Shown here one piece after another: positions 43,818-51,867 of a DNA stretch of 64,000 nt (position 1 is the first letter of the stretch; each line of letters opens with the position of its first letter). The DNA lies in the NCBI RefSeq assembly GCF_026340465.1, contig NZ_JAPEPC010000001.1, positions 992,001 to 1,056,000 of the forward strand. The letters run 5' to 3'. Position numbers and translations under genes: made by a program. The notes under the pieces were generated by a model. It ran no database searches. It was not told where the DNA came from and was given only the letters and a program-made list of their open reading frames with translations. The stretch comes from Streptomyces sp. NBC_01306 (GTDB lineage Bacteria > Actinomycetota > Actinomycetes > Streptomycetales > Streptomycetaceae).

Positions 43818-45127
43818 ACACACGTGTTCTGGACGAGATCGACCGGCGCGCCGACGACCTGGTCAGCCTCACCTGCGACCTGGTGGCCTTCGACACGACC
43901 GTGCGTGGCAGCGCGGCCGAACCCGCCCGCGACGAGGCCGACCTCCAGGAGTATCTGGCGGGCCGGCTGCGCGCGGCCGGTGCCACCGCCGACGTCTTCA
44001 CCCCGGCCCCGGGCGGCCTGCCCGCGTCGCCGCAGACACCGCCCGGCCTCGGCTTCGACGGCCGCCCGCAGCTGATCGCCCGCTTCCCCGGCACGGGCGG
44101 CGGCCGGTCGCTGCTGTTCAACGGCCACATCGACGTGGTGTCCGCCGAGCCGCGGTCCGCCTGGACCAGTGATCCGTTCCGCGCCGAGGTCCGCGACGGG
44201 CGGCTGTACGGGCGCGGCACCTGCGACATGAAGGGCGGCATCGCGGCGGCGGTCGTCGCCGCCGAGGCGCTCGCCGCCCTCGGTGTCCGGCTCCCCGGCG
44301 ACCTGCTGATCAACACCGCGACCGACGAGGAGTGGAACGGCGCGGGCACCCTCGCCTCGGTCCACCACGGCGTACGCGCGGACGCCGCGATCGTCCCGGA
44401 ACCGACCGACCTCGATGTCGTCACCGCGCAGCGCGGCATACTCGGCGGCACCGTCACCGTCGCGGGCCGCCCCGGGCACGCCGAACACCCGCCGGGAGAC
44501 TGGCGGGCCGGGGGCGCTGTCAACGCCATCGAGAAGACCCTTCCGGTACTCGCCGCCCTCCAGGGGCTGCGCGAACGCTGGGCGGCCGACCCCGCGCACC
44601 GGCACCCGCTGCTGCCGCCTCCTTCGATCGTGCCGACCACCATCCGGGGCGGTGAGTGGTGGGTGACCTACCCGGCCTCCTGCGAAGTCGGCCTGGACAT
44701 CACCTATCTGCCGGTCCAGGCCGACGACGGCGGCTGGGCGAGCCGGGTACGGGACGACATCGAGCGGACGGTACGGGAGGCCTGCGCGGCGGACGGCTGG
44801 CTCACCGCGCATCCGCCCCGGTTCGCCTGGGACACCGAACTGCCGCCCGCGGAGGTCGGATCCGGCCACCCGCTGGTCGGCCGGCTCGCCGACTGCGCCA
44901 CCGCGCTGGGCCGTACGCCCCGGGTGCTCGGCGAACCCTCCTGGACCGACGCGGCGACGCTCACCCGCATCGGCGGCACGCCGGCCGTCTGTCTGGGCCC
45001 CACCGCGACCCGGCCCGACGGATCGCCGACCCTCCACACCATCGACGAGTACATCGAGGTCAGCGATCTCGTCGACACCGCGAAGGCGCTGGCACTCGCC
45101 GCCGTCGAACTGACCGGCCCCGTCTGA
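43814..45127 (+). CDS. M20-family deacetylase/peptidase (ArgE/DapE type)
   Basis: 437 residues. Zinc ligands and catalytic residues: LLFNGHIDVV (His, Asp), GRGTCDMKGG (bridging Asp), TDEEWNGAGT (Glu-Glu), and the far His in PTLHTIDEY. It hydrolyses an N-acyl (or N-carbamoyl) amide bond to free an amine. In this locus an acylated or carbamoylated amine is the expected substrate (inference). ATG overlaps the dehydrogenase stop by 4 bases. Confidence 0.9.
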   Translation: MNTRVLDEIDRRADDLVSLTCDLVAFDTTVRGSAAEPARDEADLQEYLAGRLRAAGATADVFTPAPGGLPASPQTPPGLGFDGRPQLIARFPGTGGGRSLLFNGHIDVVSAEPRSAWTSDPFRAEVRDGRLYGRGTCDMKGGIAAAVVAAEALAALGVRLPGDLLINTATDEEWNGAGTLASVHHGVRADAAIVPEPTDLDVVTAQRGILGGTVTVAGRPGHAEHPPGDWRAGGAVNAIEKTLPVLAALQGLRERWAADPAHRHPLLPPPSIVPTTIRGGEWWVTYPASCEVGLDITYLPVQADDGGWASRVRDDIERTVREACAADGWLTAHPPRFAWDTELPPAEVGSGHPLVGRLADCATALGRTPRVLGEPSWTDAATLTRIGGTPAVCLGPTATRPDGSPTLHTIDEYIEVSDLVDTAKALALAAVELTGPV

Positions 45128-45182
45128 CCCGCACCACCGGCCGGCACCCCCCGACCACCTCAGTCACAGCTCCTCAGTCACG

Positions 45183-45212
45183 AGCAACCCAGTCACCAGC
45201 AACCCAGTCACC
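45183..45212. repeat. 15-bp direct repeat
   Basis: AGCAACCCAGTCACC at 45183-45197 and again at 45198-45212, within a run of CAGTCAC-type units from about 45160. It lies in the 122-base gap before the aminotransferase gene. Confidence 0.7.
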
Positions 45213-45249
45213 ACCACCTCAGCGCACATGAAGGAAAGGACGCACGGCC

Positions 45250-46599
45250 ATGCCGTTCAGCCACGCCGAACTCGCCGCCACCGACCGGGCGCACATCATC
45301 CATCCGTACCTCCCCGGGACCGCCGAGGAGCGGGTCGTGATGACCGGCGGCTCCGGCTGCCGGCTCACGGACGCCGAGGGACGCTCGTACCTCGACGCGA
45401 CCGGTGGGCTCTGGCTCGCCCAGATCGGCCACGGCCGTGAGGAGGTCGCCCAGGTCGCCTTCGACCAGATGAAGCAGCTGGAGTACTTCACCAGCTTCTG
45501 GGAGTTCTCCAACGACAAGGCCGTCGCGCTCGCCGCCCGGCTGGCCTCGCTCGCCCCCGCGGGCCTGGACCACGTCTACTTCACATCGGGCGGCTCCGAG
45601 GGCAACGAGGCCGCCATCAAGATGGCCCGCTACTACCACCACCGGCGCGGCGACACCGACCGCACCTGGATCCTGGCCCGCGACAAGGCGTACCACGGCA
45701 TCGGTTACGGCGGCGGCTCCGCGACCGGATTCCCCGTGTACCACGAGGGGTTCGCCCCGATGATGCCGCATGTCTCGCACCTCACCCCGCCGTGGCCGTA
45801 CCGCACCGAGCTGTACGGCGGCCAGGACCCCACCGACTTCCTGATCGGTGAACTGGAGGCCCGTATCGCGGAGATCGGGCCCGGCAACATCGCCGCCATG
45901 ATCGGCGAGCCCATCATGGGCGTCGGCGGGATGCTCGTGCCGCCCGCCGACTACTGGCCGCGGGTCCGCGAAGTCCTGGACCGGCACGGGATCCTGCTCA
46001 TCTTCGACGAGGTCGTCACCGCCTACGGGCGCGTCGGCGAGTGGTTCGCAGCCCAGCACTTCGGCGTCACCCCCGACATCATCGTCACCGCCAAGGGCAT
46101 CACCTCCGGGTACATCCCGCTCGGCGCGCTCCTCGTCGCCGACCGGGTGGCCGAGGTGCTGCTGCGCGACCACGGCTTCCCGATGGGCTACACGTACAAC
46201 GGCCATCCGGTGGCGGCCGCCGTCGCCCTGGCCAACCTCGACATCATCGAACGCGAGGGGCTGCTCGGCCGCGCCGTCACCATGGGCGCCCGGCTGCACG
46301 CCGAACTGGACGCGCAACTGGGCCAGTTGCCGATCGTCGGTGAGATCAGGTCGGTCGGCATGATGCTGGCCGTGGAACTCGTCGCCGACCGCGGGACCCG
46401 CGCCCCGCTCCCGCTGGATCCCGCCCGGATGCCGCACGACGTCATCCGGCGCGAGACCGGGGTCATCGTCCGCGACTCGGCGCACAGCCTGGTCCTGTCG
46501 CCGCCGCTGATCATGACGGACGCCGAGGCCAAGGAGGCGGCGGTGGCGCTGCGTTCGGTCCTGGAGCGCACCCTGCCCACCGGAGAGGTCCAGGCCTGA
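45250..46599 (+). CDS. Class III aminotransferase (putrescine/beta-alanine type)
   Basis: 449 residues. PLP enzyme moving an amino group from an omega-amine to a keto acid. Signature: HVYFTSGGSEGNEAAIKMAR (cofactor phosphate site), LIFDEVVTAYGRVGEWF (catalytic Asp), and Lys in DIIVTAKGITSGYIPLGALL. Closest by eye to beta-alanine/omega-amino acid or diamine transaminases. ATG 45250 follows GAAAGGA. It supplies the aldehyde used by the PuuC-like dehydrogenase three genes upstream, so the set looks like an acyl-amine or polyamine breakdown route. Confidence 0.9.
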   Translation: MPFSHAELAATDRAHIIHPYLPGTAEERVVMTGGSGCRLTDAEGRSYLDATGGLWLAQIGHGREEVAQVAFDQMKQLEYFTSFWEFSNDKAVALAARLASLAPAGLDHVYFTSGGSEGNEAAIKMARYYHHRRGDTDRTWILARDKAYHGIGYGGGSATGFPVYHEGFAPMMPHVSHLTPPWPYRTELYGGQDPTDFLIGELEARIAEIGPGNIAAMIGEPIMGVGGMLVPPADYWPRVREVLDRHGILLIFDEVVTAYGRVGEWFAAQHFGVTPDIIVTAKGITSGYIPLGALLVADRVAEVLLRDHGFPMGYTYNGHPVAAAVALANLDIIEREGLLGRAVTMGARLHAELDAQLGQLPIVGEIRSVGMMLAVELVADRGTRAPLPLDPARMPHDVIRRETGVIVRDSAHSLVLSPPLIMTDAEAKEAAVALRSVLERTLPTGEVQA

Positions 46600-46605
46600 T
46601 CACCG

Positions 46606-46658
46606 GGCGGGACCATCCCGGGCCTCCCTCCGTACGGGAGGCCCGGGATGGTCCCGCC
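46606..46658 (+). terminator. Strong 23-bp hairpin terminator
   Basis: A perfect inverted repeat with arms at 46606-46628 and 46636-46658 and a 7-base loop TCCGTAC, 6 bases after the aminotransferase stop. It probably ends the catabolic operon and separates it from the permease gene. No T-tract. Confidence 0.75.
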
Positions 46659-46736
46659 TGCCGCCGGGAACGCCATCAGCCGACCGCAACCGTTCGTCAC
46701 GTGCCTGCCCGCGGCGCGTGCCAGCAGGAGGACCCC

Positions 46737-48275
46737 GTGTCTGCACCACCGGCCTCACCCGCACCAGCCGCCGTGCCCCCACCACCCCATCTCTCCCGCA
46801 GCCTGCGCCGCTTCGACATCATGGCCATGGGGATCGCCGCCGTCATCTCCTTCGACGTGGTCGGCCAGATCGCCACCGGCGGCGGTGAGGCGGTCACCTG
46901 GACCGCCGTCATCGCGCTCCTCTTCCTCGTCCCGTACGCGCTGCTCTTCGCGGAGACCGGCGCCGCCTTCCCGCAGGAGGGCGGCCCCTATGTCTGGGTC
47001 AAGCTCGCCTACGGCAAGGCGACGGCCGCGCTCACCACACTCTTCTACTGGGTCACCAACCCGGTCTGGCTGGGCGGTTCGCTGGTCTTCGCCGCTTCCG
47101 ACGCGTGGAACAGCTATGTGTCGCACCTGGGCAGCGGCACCTTCGCCGACTACGTCTTCAAGCTCGCCTTCATCTGGGCCTCCATCCTGACCGCAGTCGT
47201 CTCACTGCGCCGCGGCAAATGGATCACCACCGCCGGTGCGGTCGTCAAGGTGGGCTGTGTGCTCCTGTTCACCGGAACCGCCCTGGCCTACGGCCTGCGG
47301 CACGGTTTCGCGGGCCTGCACCACGCCCGGTTCACCCCGACCACCGCGGGGTTCCTGGCCCTGGTCCCCGTCCTGCTCTTCGCGTACGTGGGCTTCGAGG
47401 CCCCGAACGCGGCCGGTGACGAGATGCACGACGCCAAGCGGGACGTCCCTGTCTCCATCGCGGTCTCCGCGTCCGTCGCGACCTGCTGCTATCTGCTGCC
47501 CGTGCTCGCCATCCTGTCCGTGGCACCCGCCGACAAGGTCACCGGCATCGGCGGGTTCATGGAAGCCGCGGCCCTGGTCTTCGGGGTGTACGGCTCCTGG
47601 AGCGGCCCGCTGCTGACCGCGGCCGGGGTGATGTTCGCCTTCGCGCTGCTCACCCAGGGCAGCGCCTGGATGATCGTCAGCGACCGTATGCAGGCCATGG
47701 CGGCGGCCGACGGCGGGTTCTTCGGCCGCTCGCTCGGCGCCTTCCACCGCGGGCTCGGCACCCCGGTACGGATGAATCTGGTGTCGGGGATCACCGCCAC
47801 GTTCTTCATGATCGCCGCGACGAACCTCGTACGGGGGGACAGCGCGGCGGTCTTCGGTGTCGTCCTCACCGTCGCCATCACCACGCTGCTGCTCTCCTAC
47901 CTGGTCGTCGTGCCGGCGCTCGTCACCCTGCGCCACCGCCACCGCGAAGCCCCCCGCCCCTACACCGTGCCCTTCGGCAATGCGGGCTTCCGGGTCTGCG
48001 CGGTCCTCGTCTACGTCTGGATCCTGCTCGGCTCCTGGGTCGCCCTCTTCCCCGGCACCCTGGAAGCGGTCCTCGGCGTCGGCTACGACTTCCGGCACAC
48101 CTGGGGCGTCACGCGCACCACGTTCGAGGCGTTCACGCTCGGCACGGTGCTGCTCCTGCTCGCCATCGGCGCACTCGGCCGGGGCGTGGGCGCGATCCGG
48201 GACCGTGCGACGCGTACCGAGGAGGGCTCCGACGCCTCCGGGTCCACCGCGCGCGTCCACACCACTGCCCCGTAG
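46737..48275 (+). CDS. APC-superfamily amino acid/amine permease
   Basis: 512 residues, about 12 helices. Helix 1 reads FDIMAMGIAAVISFDVVGQIA, typical of APC permeases with an unwound Gly-rich stretch; GGPYVWVKLAYGKATA follows. It resembles GABA/amino acid or polyamine antiporters. GTG 46737 with CAGGAGG. The terminator before it and a promoter-bearing gap after it make it a separate unit. It is likely the uptake route for a substrate of the upstream catabolic genes. Confidence 0.88.
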   Translation: MSAPPASPAPAAVPPPPHLSRSLRRFDIMAMGIAAVISFDVVGQIATGGGEAVTWTAVIALLFLVPYALLFAETGAAFPQEGGPYVWVKLAYGKATAALTTLFYWVTNPVWLGGSLVFAASDAWNSYVSHLGSGTFADYVFKLAFIWASILTAVVSLRRGKWITTAGAVVKVGCVLLFTGTALAYGLRHGFAGLHHARFTPTTAGFLALVPVLLFAYVGFEAPNAAGDEMHDAKRDVPVSIAVSASVATCCYLLPVLAILSVAPADKVTGIGGFMEAAALVFGVYGSWSGPLLTAAGVMFAFALLTQGSAWMIVSDRMQAMAAADGGFFGRSLGAFHRGLGTPVRMNLVSGITATFFMIAATNLVRGDSAAVFGVVLTVAITTLLLSYLVVVPALVTLRHRHREAPRPYTVPFGNAGFRVCAVLVYVWILLGSWVALFPGTLEAVLGVGYDFRHTWGVTRTTFEAFTLGTVLLLLAIGALGRGVGAIRDRATRTEEGSDASGSTARVHTTAP

Positions 48276-48447
48276 CACCTCTGTCCGCAGCACCGCTGTC
48301 CGTAGCACCGGGGTGACGGCACGCCGGGAGCGCAGGAAGTCCCGGACATGCCGGGCACCGGCGGACGCCGCAGTGGCGGGCGGGGCAGGTTCACGCCCGC
48401 GCCCGCCCGCAGTGCGATGTCACGAGGAAGTAACCCGCTGGAAACCC

Positions 48448-48476
48448 TTGACGTACCCCTGGCACGTTCTTAGCCT
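48448..48476 (+). promoter_or_regulatory. Promoter of the polyol-phosphate operon
   Basis: TTGACG (48448-48453), 17-base spacer, TAGCCT (48471-48476). Predicted transcription start about 48483, leaving a leader of about 156 bases before the MFS start codon. It lies in the 363-base gap 48276-48638; no gene is seen in that gap. Confidence 0.6.
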
Positions 48477-48544
48477 CACTGAGTAGTTCCACTCGCTTTT
48501 CCAGTCAGTTGAGTTCACTTGCTGCGGCCTTTCGCAGTGTTTTG

Positions 48545-48594
48545 ACAGGCACAGACATAGACCACCTGTCGGTGGTTTCGTCGTGCCTGTTTTT
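48545..48594 (+). terminator. Leader intrinsic terminator (candidate GlpP antitermination target)
   Basis: ACAGGCAC (48545-48552) pairs with GTGCCTGT (48583-48590). Inside lies a second hairpin ACCACC-TGTC-GGTGGT (48561-48576). Five T residues (48590-48594) follow the outer stem, giving a classic Rho-independent shape that is rare in Streptomyces. It stands between the promoter and the first gene of an operon that encodes a GlpP-type antiterminator. GCACAGA in the left arm (48549-48555) could instead pair with TCTGTGC (48594-48600), a candidate alternative fold. Confidence 0.6.
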
Positions 48595-48607
48595 CTGTGC
48601 TCCCGTG

Positions 48608-48634
48608 CCGCCGATGGGTCTTCCTCAAAGGCGG
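48608..48634 (+). promoter_or_regulatory. Possible hairpin over the ribosome binding site
   Basis: CCGCC (48608-48612) can pair with GGCGG (48630-48634), which is the Shine-Dalgarno region (AAAGGCGG) of the MFS gene starting at 48639. Five G-C pairs, 17-base loop. This could limit translation initiation; chance pairing in GC-rich DNA is a real alternative. Confidence 0.35.
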
Positions 48635-48638
48635 ATTC

Positions 48639-50093
48639 ATGGCACAACGTCCGAGCGTCAAGGGTGTCGCCGACGTCGTTGCGCTCATCGACGGGCTGGG
48701 AAAGATATCCGGCCGGGCGCAAGTGATCTGGTTCCTCGTGTTCGGCGGGCTGTTCCTCGACGCCTATTCGAACGCGGCACTGAGCGCGGGACTGGGACCG
48801 ATGACGGCCCAGATGGAGCTGTCCAGCACCCAGATCTCGATCCTCACCGCGACCGCCCCGGCCCTGGCGATCATCTTCAACCCGGTCGGCGGCTGGCTCG
48901 CCACCCGTATCGGCCGGGTCCCCCCGCTGCTCATCGCCAAGGCGTTCGCCATCGGGGGCGCTCTGCTCGCCGCGTTCGCCGGTGGCTTCACCGTGGTCTG
49001 GCTGGGCCGGGTCCTGGTCGGCATCGCGTACGGCATCGACTTCGCCGTCGCCATGGCGCTGCTCGCCGAGTACACCCCCGCCAAGTTCGGCGGCCGGCTG
49101 AACCTCTGGCAGGCCGTCTGGTACGCCGCCTCCACCAGCAATCTGGCGCTCGCCCTGGTCTTCTTCAATCTGGACGCGGGCGCGGACATCTGGCGCTGGT
49201 CCGTCGGATCGGGCGCCGTCGTCGCCGGTGTGCTGCTGATCTCCCAGTGGGCGATGCTCTCGGAGAGCCCCACCTGGCTCGCGAGCAAGGGCAGGCTGGA
49301 AGAGGCCGTGCACAACCTGGACCGGATCTTCCGGATCAAGGCCGTCGCGGGGAAGCCCGACGAGGCCACCCGCGCCGCCACCGCCGCCCCCGCCATCGGT
49401 ATGCGCCAGGCCGGGCTGCTCTTCAAGGGCGACTATCTGCCGCGCACCGTCCTCTCCTCCGCGATCTCGCTCGGGCAGTCGATGCAGTACTTCGCGGTCG
49501 GCTGGTACCTCCCGCTGATCAGTCTGACGATCTTCGGCGAGAGCTTCGAGAAGGCCACCGTCGGATCGATGGTGTTCAACGCCTTCGGCATCGTGGGCGG
49601 GCTGCTGTCCGCGTACTTCGGCCGCCGGCTCGGGCTGCGCCTCAGCTCCGCCGCCGGTTTCGCCGGGGTCTTCGTCGCGCTGCTCGCGATGGGGCTGACC
49701 TTCGGGAAGGTCCCCACGGCGGTGGCGTTCCTGCTGCCCGTGCTCTTCATCCTCTGCCACTCCGCGGGCCCCGGCGCCAACGGCAAGTCCATCGCGGCCC
49801 TCTCGTACAGCAGCGACGTCCGCGCGCTGGGCACCGGGGTCACCGGGATGGTGGGCAGCTTCGGCAGTGTCGTCGGGCTGTACGTCTTCCCGCAGATCAA
49901 GGACTCGCTGGGGCTCGCCCACACCTTCCTGGTGCTGTCCGTCGTACCGCTGCTCGGCCTGATCACCTGCCTGGCGATCCGTTGGGACCCGACGAAGGCC
50001 GGATCACCCGACGAGGCGCCCGGCCCCGCCGGTACGGACGCCGTGGCGCAGGCCGGCCCGCCCGAATCCCCGGAATCCGTGACCGCGCGCTGA
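48639..50093 (+). CDS. MFS transporter (sugar/polyol or MHS type)
   Basis: 484 residues, about 12 helices. The loop 2-3 motif WLATRIGRVPPLL and the GIAYGIDFAVAMALLAEYTP segment fit the sugar-porter/metabolite-H+ symporter group. First gene of the operon with the kinase and dehydrogenase, so it is the likely importer of their substrate. ATG 48639 follows AAAGGCGG. The frame before it (to 48597) is leader RNA. Confidence 0.88.
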   Translation: MAQRPSVKGVADVVALIDGLGKISGRAQVIWFLVFGGLFLDAYSNAALSAGLGPMTAQMELSSTQISILTATAPALAIIFNPVGGWLATRIGRVPPLLIAKAFAIGGALLAAFAGGFTVVWLGRVLVGIAYGIDFAVAMALLAEYTPAKFGGRLNLWQAVWYAASTSNLALALVFFNLDAGADIWRWSVGSGAVVAGVLLISQWAMLSESPTWLASKGRLEEAVHNLDRIFRIKAVAGKPDEATRAATAAPAIGMRQAGLLFKGDYLPRTVLSSAISLGQSMQYFAVGWYLPLISLTIFGESFEKATVGSMVFNAFGIVGGLLSAYFGRRLGLRLSSAAGFAGVFVALLAMGLTFGKVPTAVAFLLPVLFILCHSAGPGANGKSIAALSYSSDVRALGTGVTGMVGSFGSVVGLYVFPQIKDSLGLAHTFLVLSVVPLLGLITCLAIRWDPTKAGSPDEAPGPAGTDAVAQAGPPESPESVTAR

Positions 50094-50190
50094 CCGGCCG
50101 CTCAGGCAGCCGCATCACACGATGGTCCCTCCCCCGGCTCGCGCAGCAGCGAGCGCGCACAGCCGCCAAGCTCGAAACGAAAGGGCCGCA

Positions 50191-51753
50191 ATGACGCAGA
50201 CGCCCCCCAGCGCCGCCGCACGGCGCGGTGTGCTGGCCGTCGACGAAGGCACCACGGGCACCCGGGCCGGAGTCGTCCTCGACTCCGGCGCCGCGCACGA
50301 GGTGTTCTACCGGTCGATAGAGGTCAGCCATCCTGACGACCTCTCGGTCGAGCAGGATCCGATGGAGATCCTCACCGCCACCCTCGACGTCGCGCGGCAG
50401 ACCGTGCGCCGGGCCCGCGAGGACGGCATCGAGATCGCCGCGGTGGCCCTCTCCACCCAGCGGGCGACCGCGGTGCTCTGGGACCGGATCACCGGGCGGC
50501 CGCTGCTGCCCGCGCTGGTGTGGCAGGACCGCAGGTACGCGCAGGAGCTCGGCGCGTACGAGGCGGAGTGGGACTCCGTGCTGATGGCCCGGCAGGGCCG
50601 GCCGGTCGGCGCCCGCGCGCCGTTCCTCTGGGCCGCGCGGCAGATCGCCGCGCATCCGGAGGTGGCCGCCGCGCACCGCGAGGGCAGGCTGCTCTTCGGC
50701 ACCGTGGACACCTGGCTGATCTGGTCGCTGACCGGCGGCGCCTGCCACGCCACCACACCCACCAGCGCGGCCTCCACCGGCGGCTATCTGCTCACGGAGC
50801 ACGCCTGGGACAAGGAGTGGATCAGCCGGCTCGGCTTCCCGCTCGACCTGCTGCCGGAACTCCGCTCCGACGACGCCGGGTTCGGCACGACCGACCCGGC
50901 CGCCCTCGGTATCGCCGTACCACTGGCCGCCTCGATGGGCGACCAGCACGCGGCCCTGCTCGCGCTCGGTGGCCTCACTGCCGGGCAGGGCATGATCATG
51001 TACGGGACGGGCGCCTTCGTGGACGCCGCGACCGGCACCACACCCGCCCTGCCCCGGCCGGAGATCTCGGGGGTGCTCGCCCAGCCCGCCCGGCGGCAGG
51101 GCGGCACCAGCCACTTCAGCCTGGAGGCCTACACCTCCACGGCGGGTTCCGCACTGCGCTGGCTCTGTGACGACCTGGGGCTCTTCGCTTCGCCGAAGGA
51201 GCTCGGCGAGGAGGCGGGCCGGGTGCCCACCCGGCCGGGCCGCACCCCGCGTTTCGTGCCCGCGCTCGCCGGGGTACGGACGCCGGTCTGGCATCCGGAG
51301 GCCACCGCCGCCCTCACCGGGCTGACCCTCGCGACCACCCGCGCCGACCTCGCCCGCGCCGTACTCGACGGGATCGCGCACTCCGTCTGCGACCTGATCG
51401 ACGGGATCGCCGGCACCATGGGCGCGCCGTTCACCCGGCTCCGGGTGGGCGGCGGGGTGTCGGGGAGCGATCCGCTGATGCAGATCCAGGCCGACCTGAC
51501 CGGGCTTCCGTTGGAGCGGGTCTGCGGCTCCTCCACCGCCAGCCTGCGCGGCACCGCGTATCTGGCCGGGGTCGCCCGGGGCCTGTGGTCCTCACTCGAC
51601 GAGGTCGTCGAGGCCCAGCCGCCCGGCCGGACCTTCACGCCGTCGATCGGTGCGGGCGACCGCGCCGGCCAGCGGTCGGCCTGGCGGTCCGTGCTGATCA
51701 GCCACCTCAAGGACCCCGCACTGAAACCGCACACCCCCCACCAGCAGCACTGA
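50191..51753 (+). CDS. FGGY-family carbohydrate kinase (glycerol-kinase-like)
   Basis: 520 residues, similar length and motifs to glycerol kinase: VDEGTTGTRAGVV (phosphate 1), TQRATAVLWD, GTVDTWLIWSLTGG, MGDQHAALLALGG with the catalytic Asp, YGTGAF, RVGGGVSGSDPLMQ. E. coli GlpK binds glycerol through Arg83-Glu84 and Tyr135. Here the pair reads R91-A92 (QRAT in place of QRET), and the YFS segment with the Tyr is replaced by GARAPFLW. Glycerol binding should therefore be weak, and another polyol is more likely. ATG 50191 with AAAGGG. Confidence 0.87.
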   Translation: MTQTPPSAAARRGVLAVDEGTTGTRAGVVLDSGAAHEVFYRSIEVSHPDDLSVEQDPMEILTATLDVARQTVRRAREDGIEIAAVALSTQRATAVLWDRITGRPLLPALVWQDRRYAQELGAYEAEWDSVLMARQGRPVGARAPFLWAARQIAAHPEVAAAHREGRLLFGTVDTWLIWSLTGGACHATTPTSAASTGGYLLTEHAWDKEWISRLGFPLDLLPELRSDDAGFGTTDPAALGIAVPLAASMGDQHAALLALGGLTAGQGMIMYGTGAFVDAATGTTPALPRPEISGVLAQPARRQGGTSHFSLEAYTSTAGSALRWLCDDLGLFASPKELGEEAGRVPTRPGRTPRFVPALAGVRTPVWHPEATAALTGLTLATTRADLARAVLDGIAHSVCDLIDGIAGTMGAPFTRLRVGGGVSGSDPLMQIQADLTGLPLERVCGSSTASLRGTAYLAGVARGLWSSLDEVVEAQPPGRTFTPSIGAGDRAGQRSAWRSVLISHLKDPALKPHTPHQQH

Positions 51754-51800
51754 CAGCGCTGACAGCTGACGGCACTGACAGCACTGACAGCGCCGACAGC
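51749..51800. repeat. CTGACAGC-type short tandem repeats
   Basis: Five near-copies of CTGACAGC/GCTGACGG between the kinase stop and the dehydrogenase start. The 114-base gap holds no other feature besides the downstream ribosome binding site. Confidence 0.6.
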
Positions 51801-51867
51801 CCGCGCCGTCACCCGGCGGCCGGTACGACCACACGGCCGCCGCACCGAAACACCAGGAGTTGATGTT

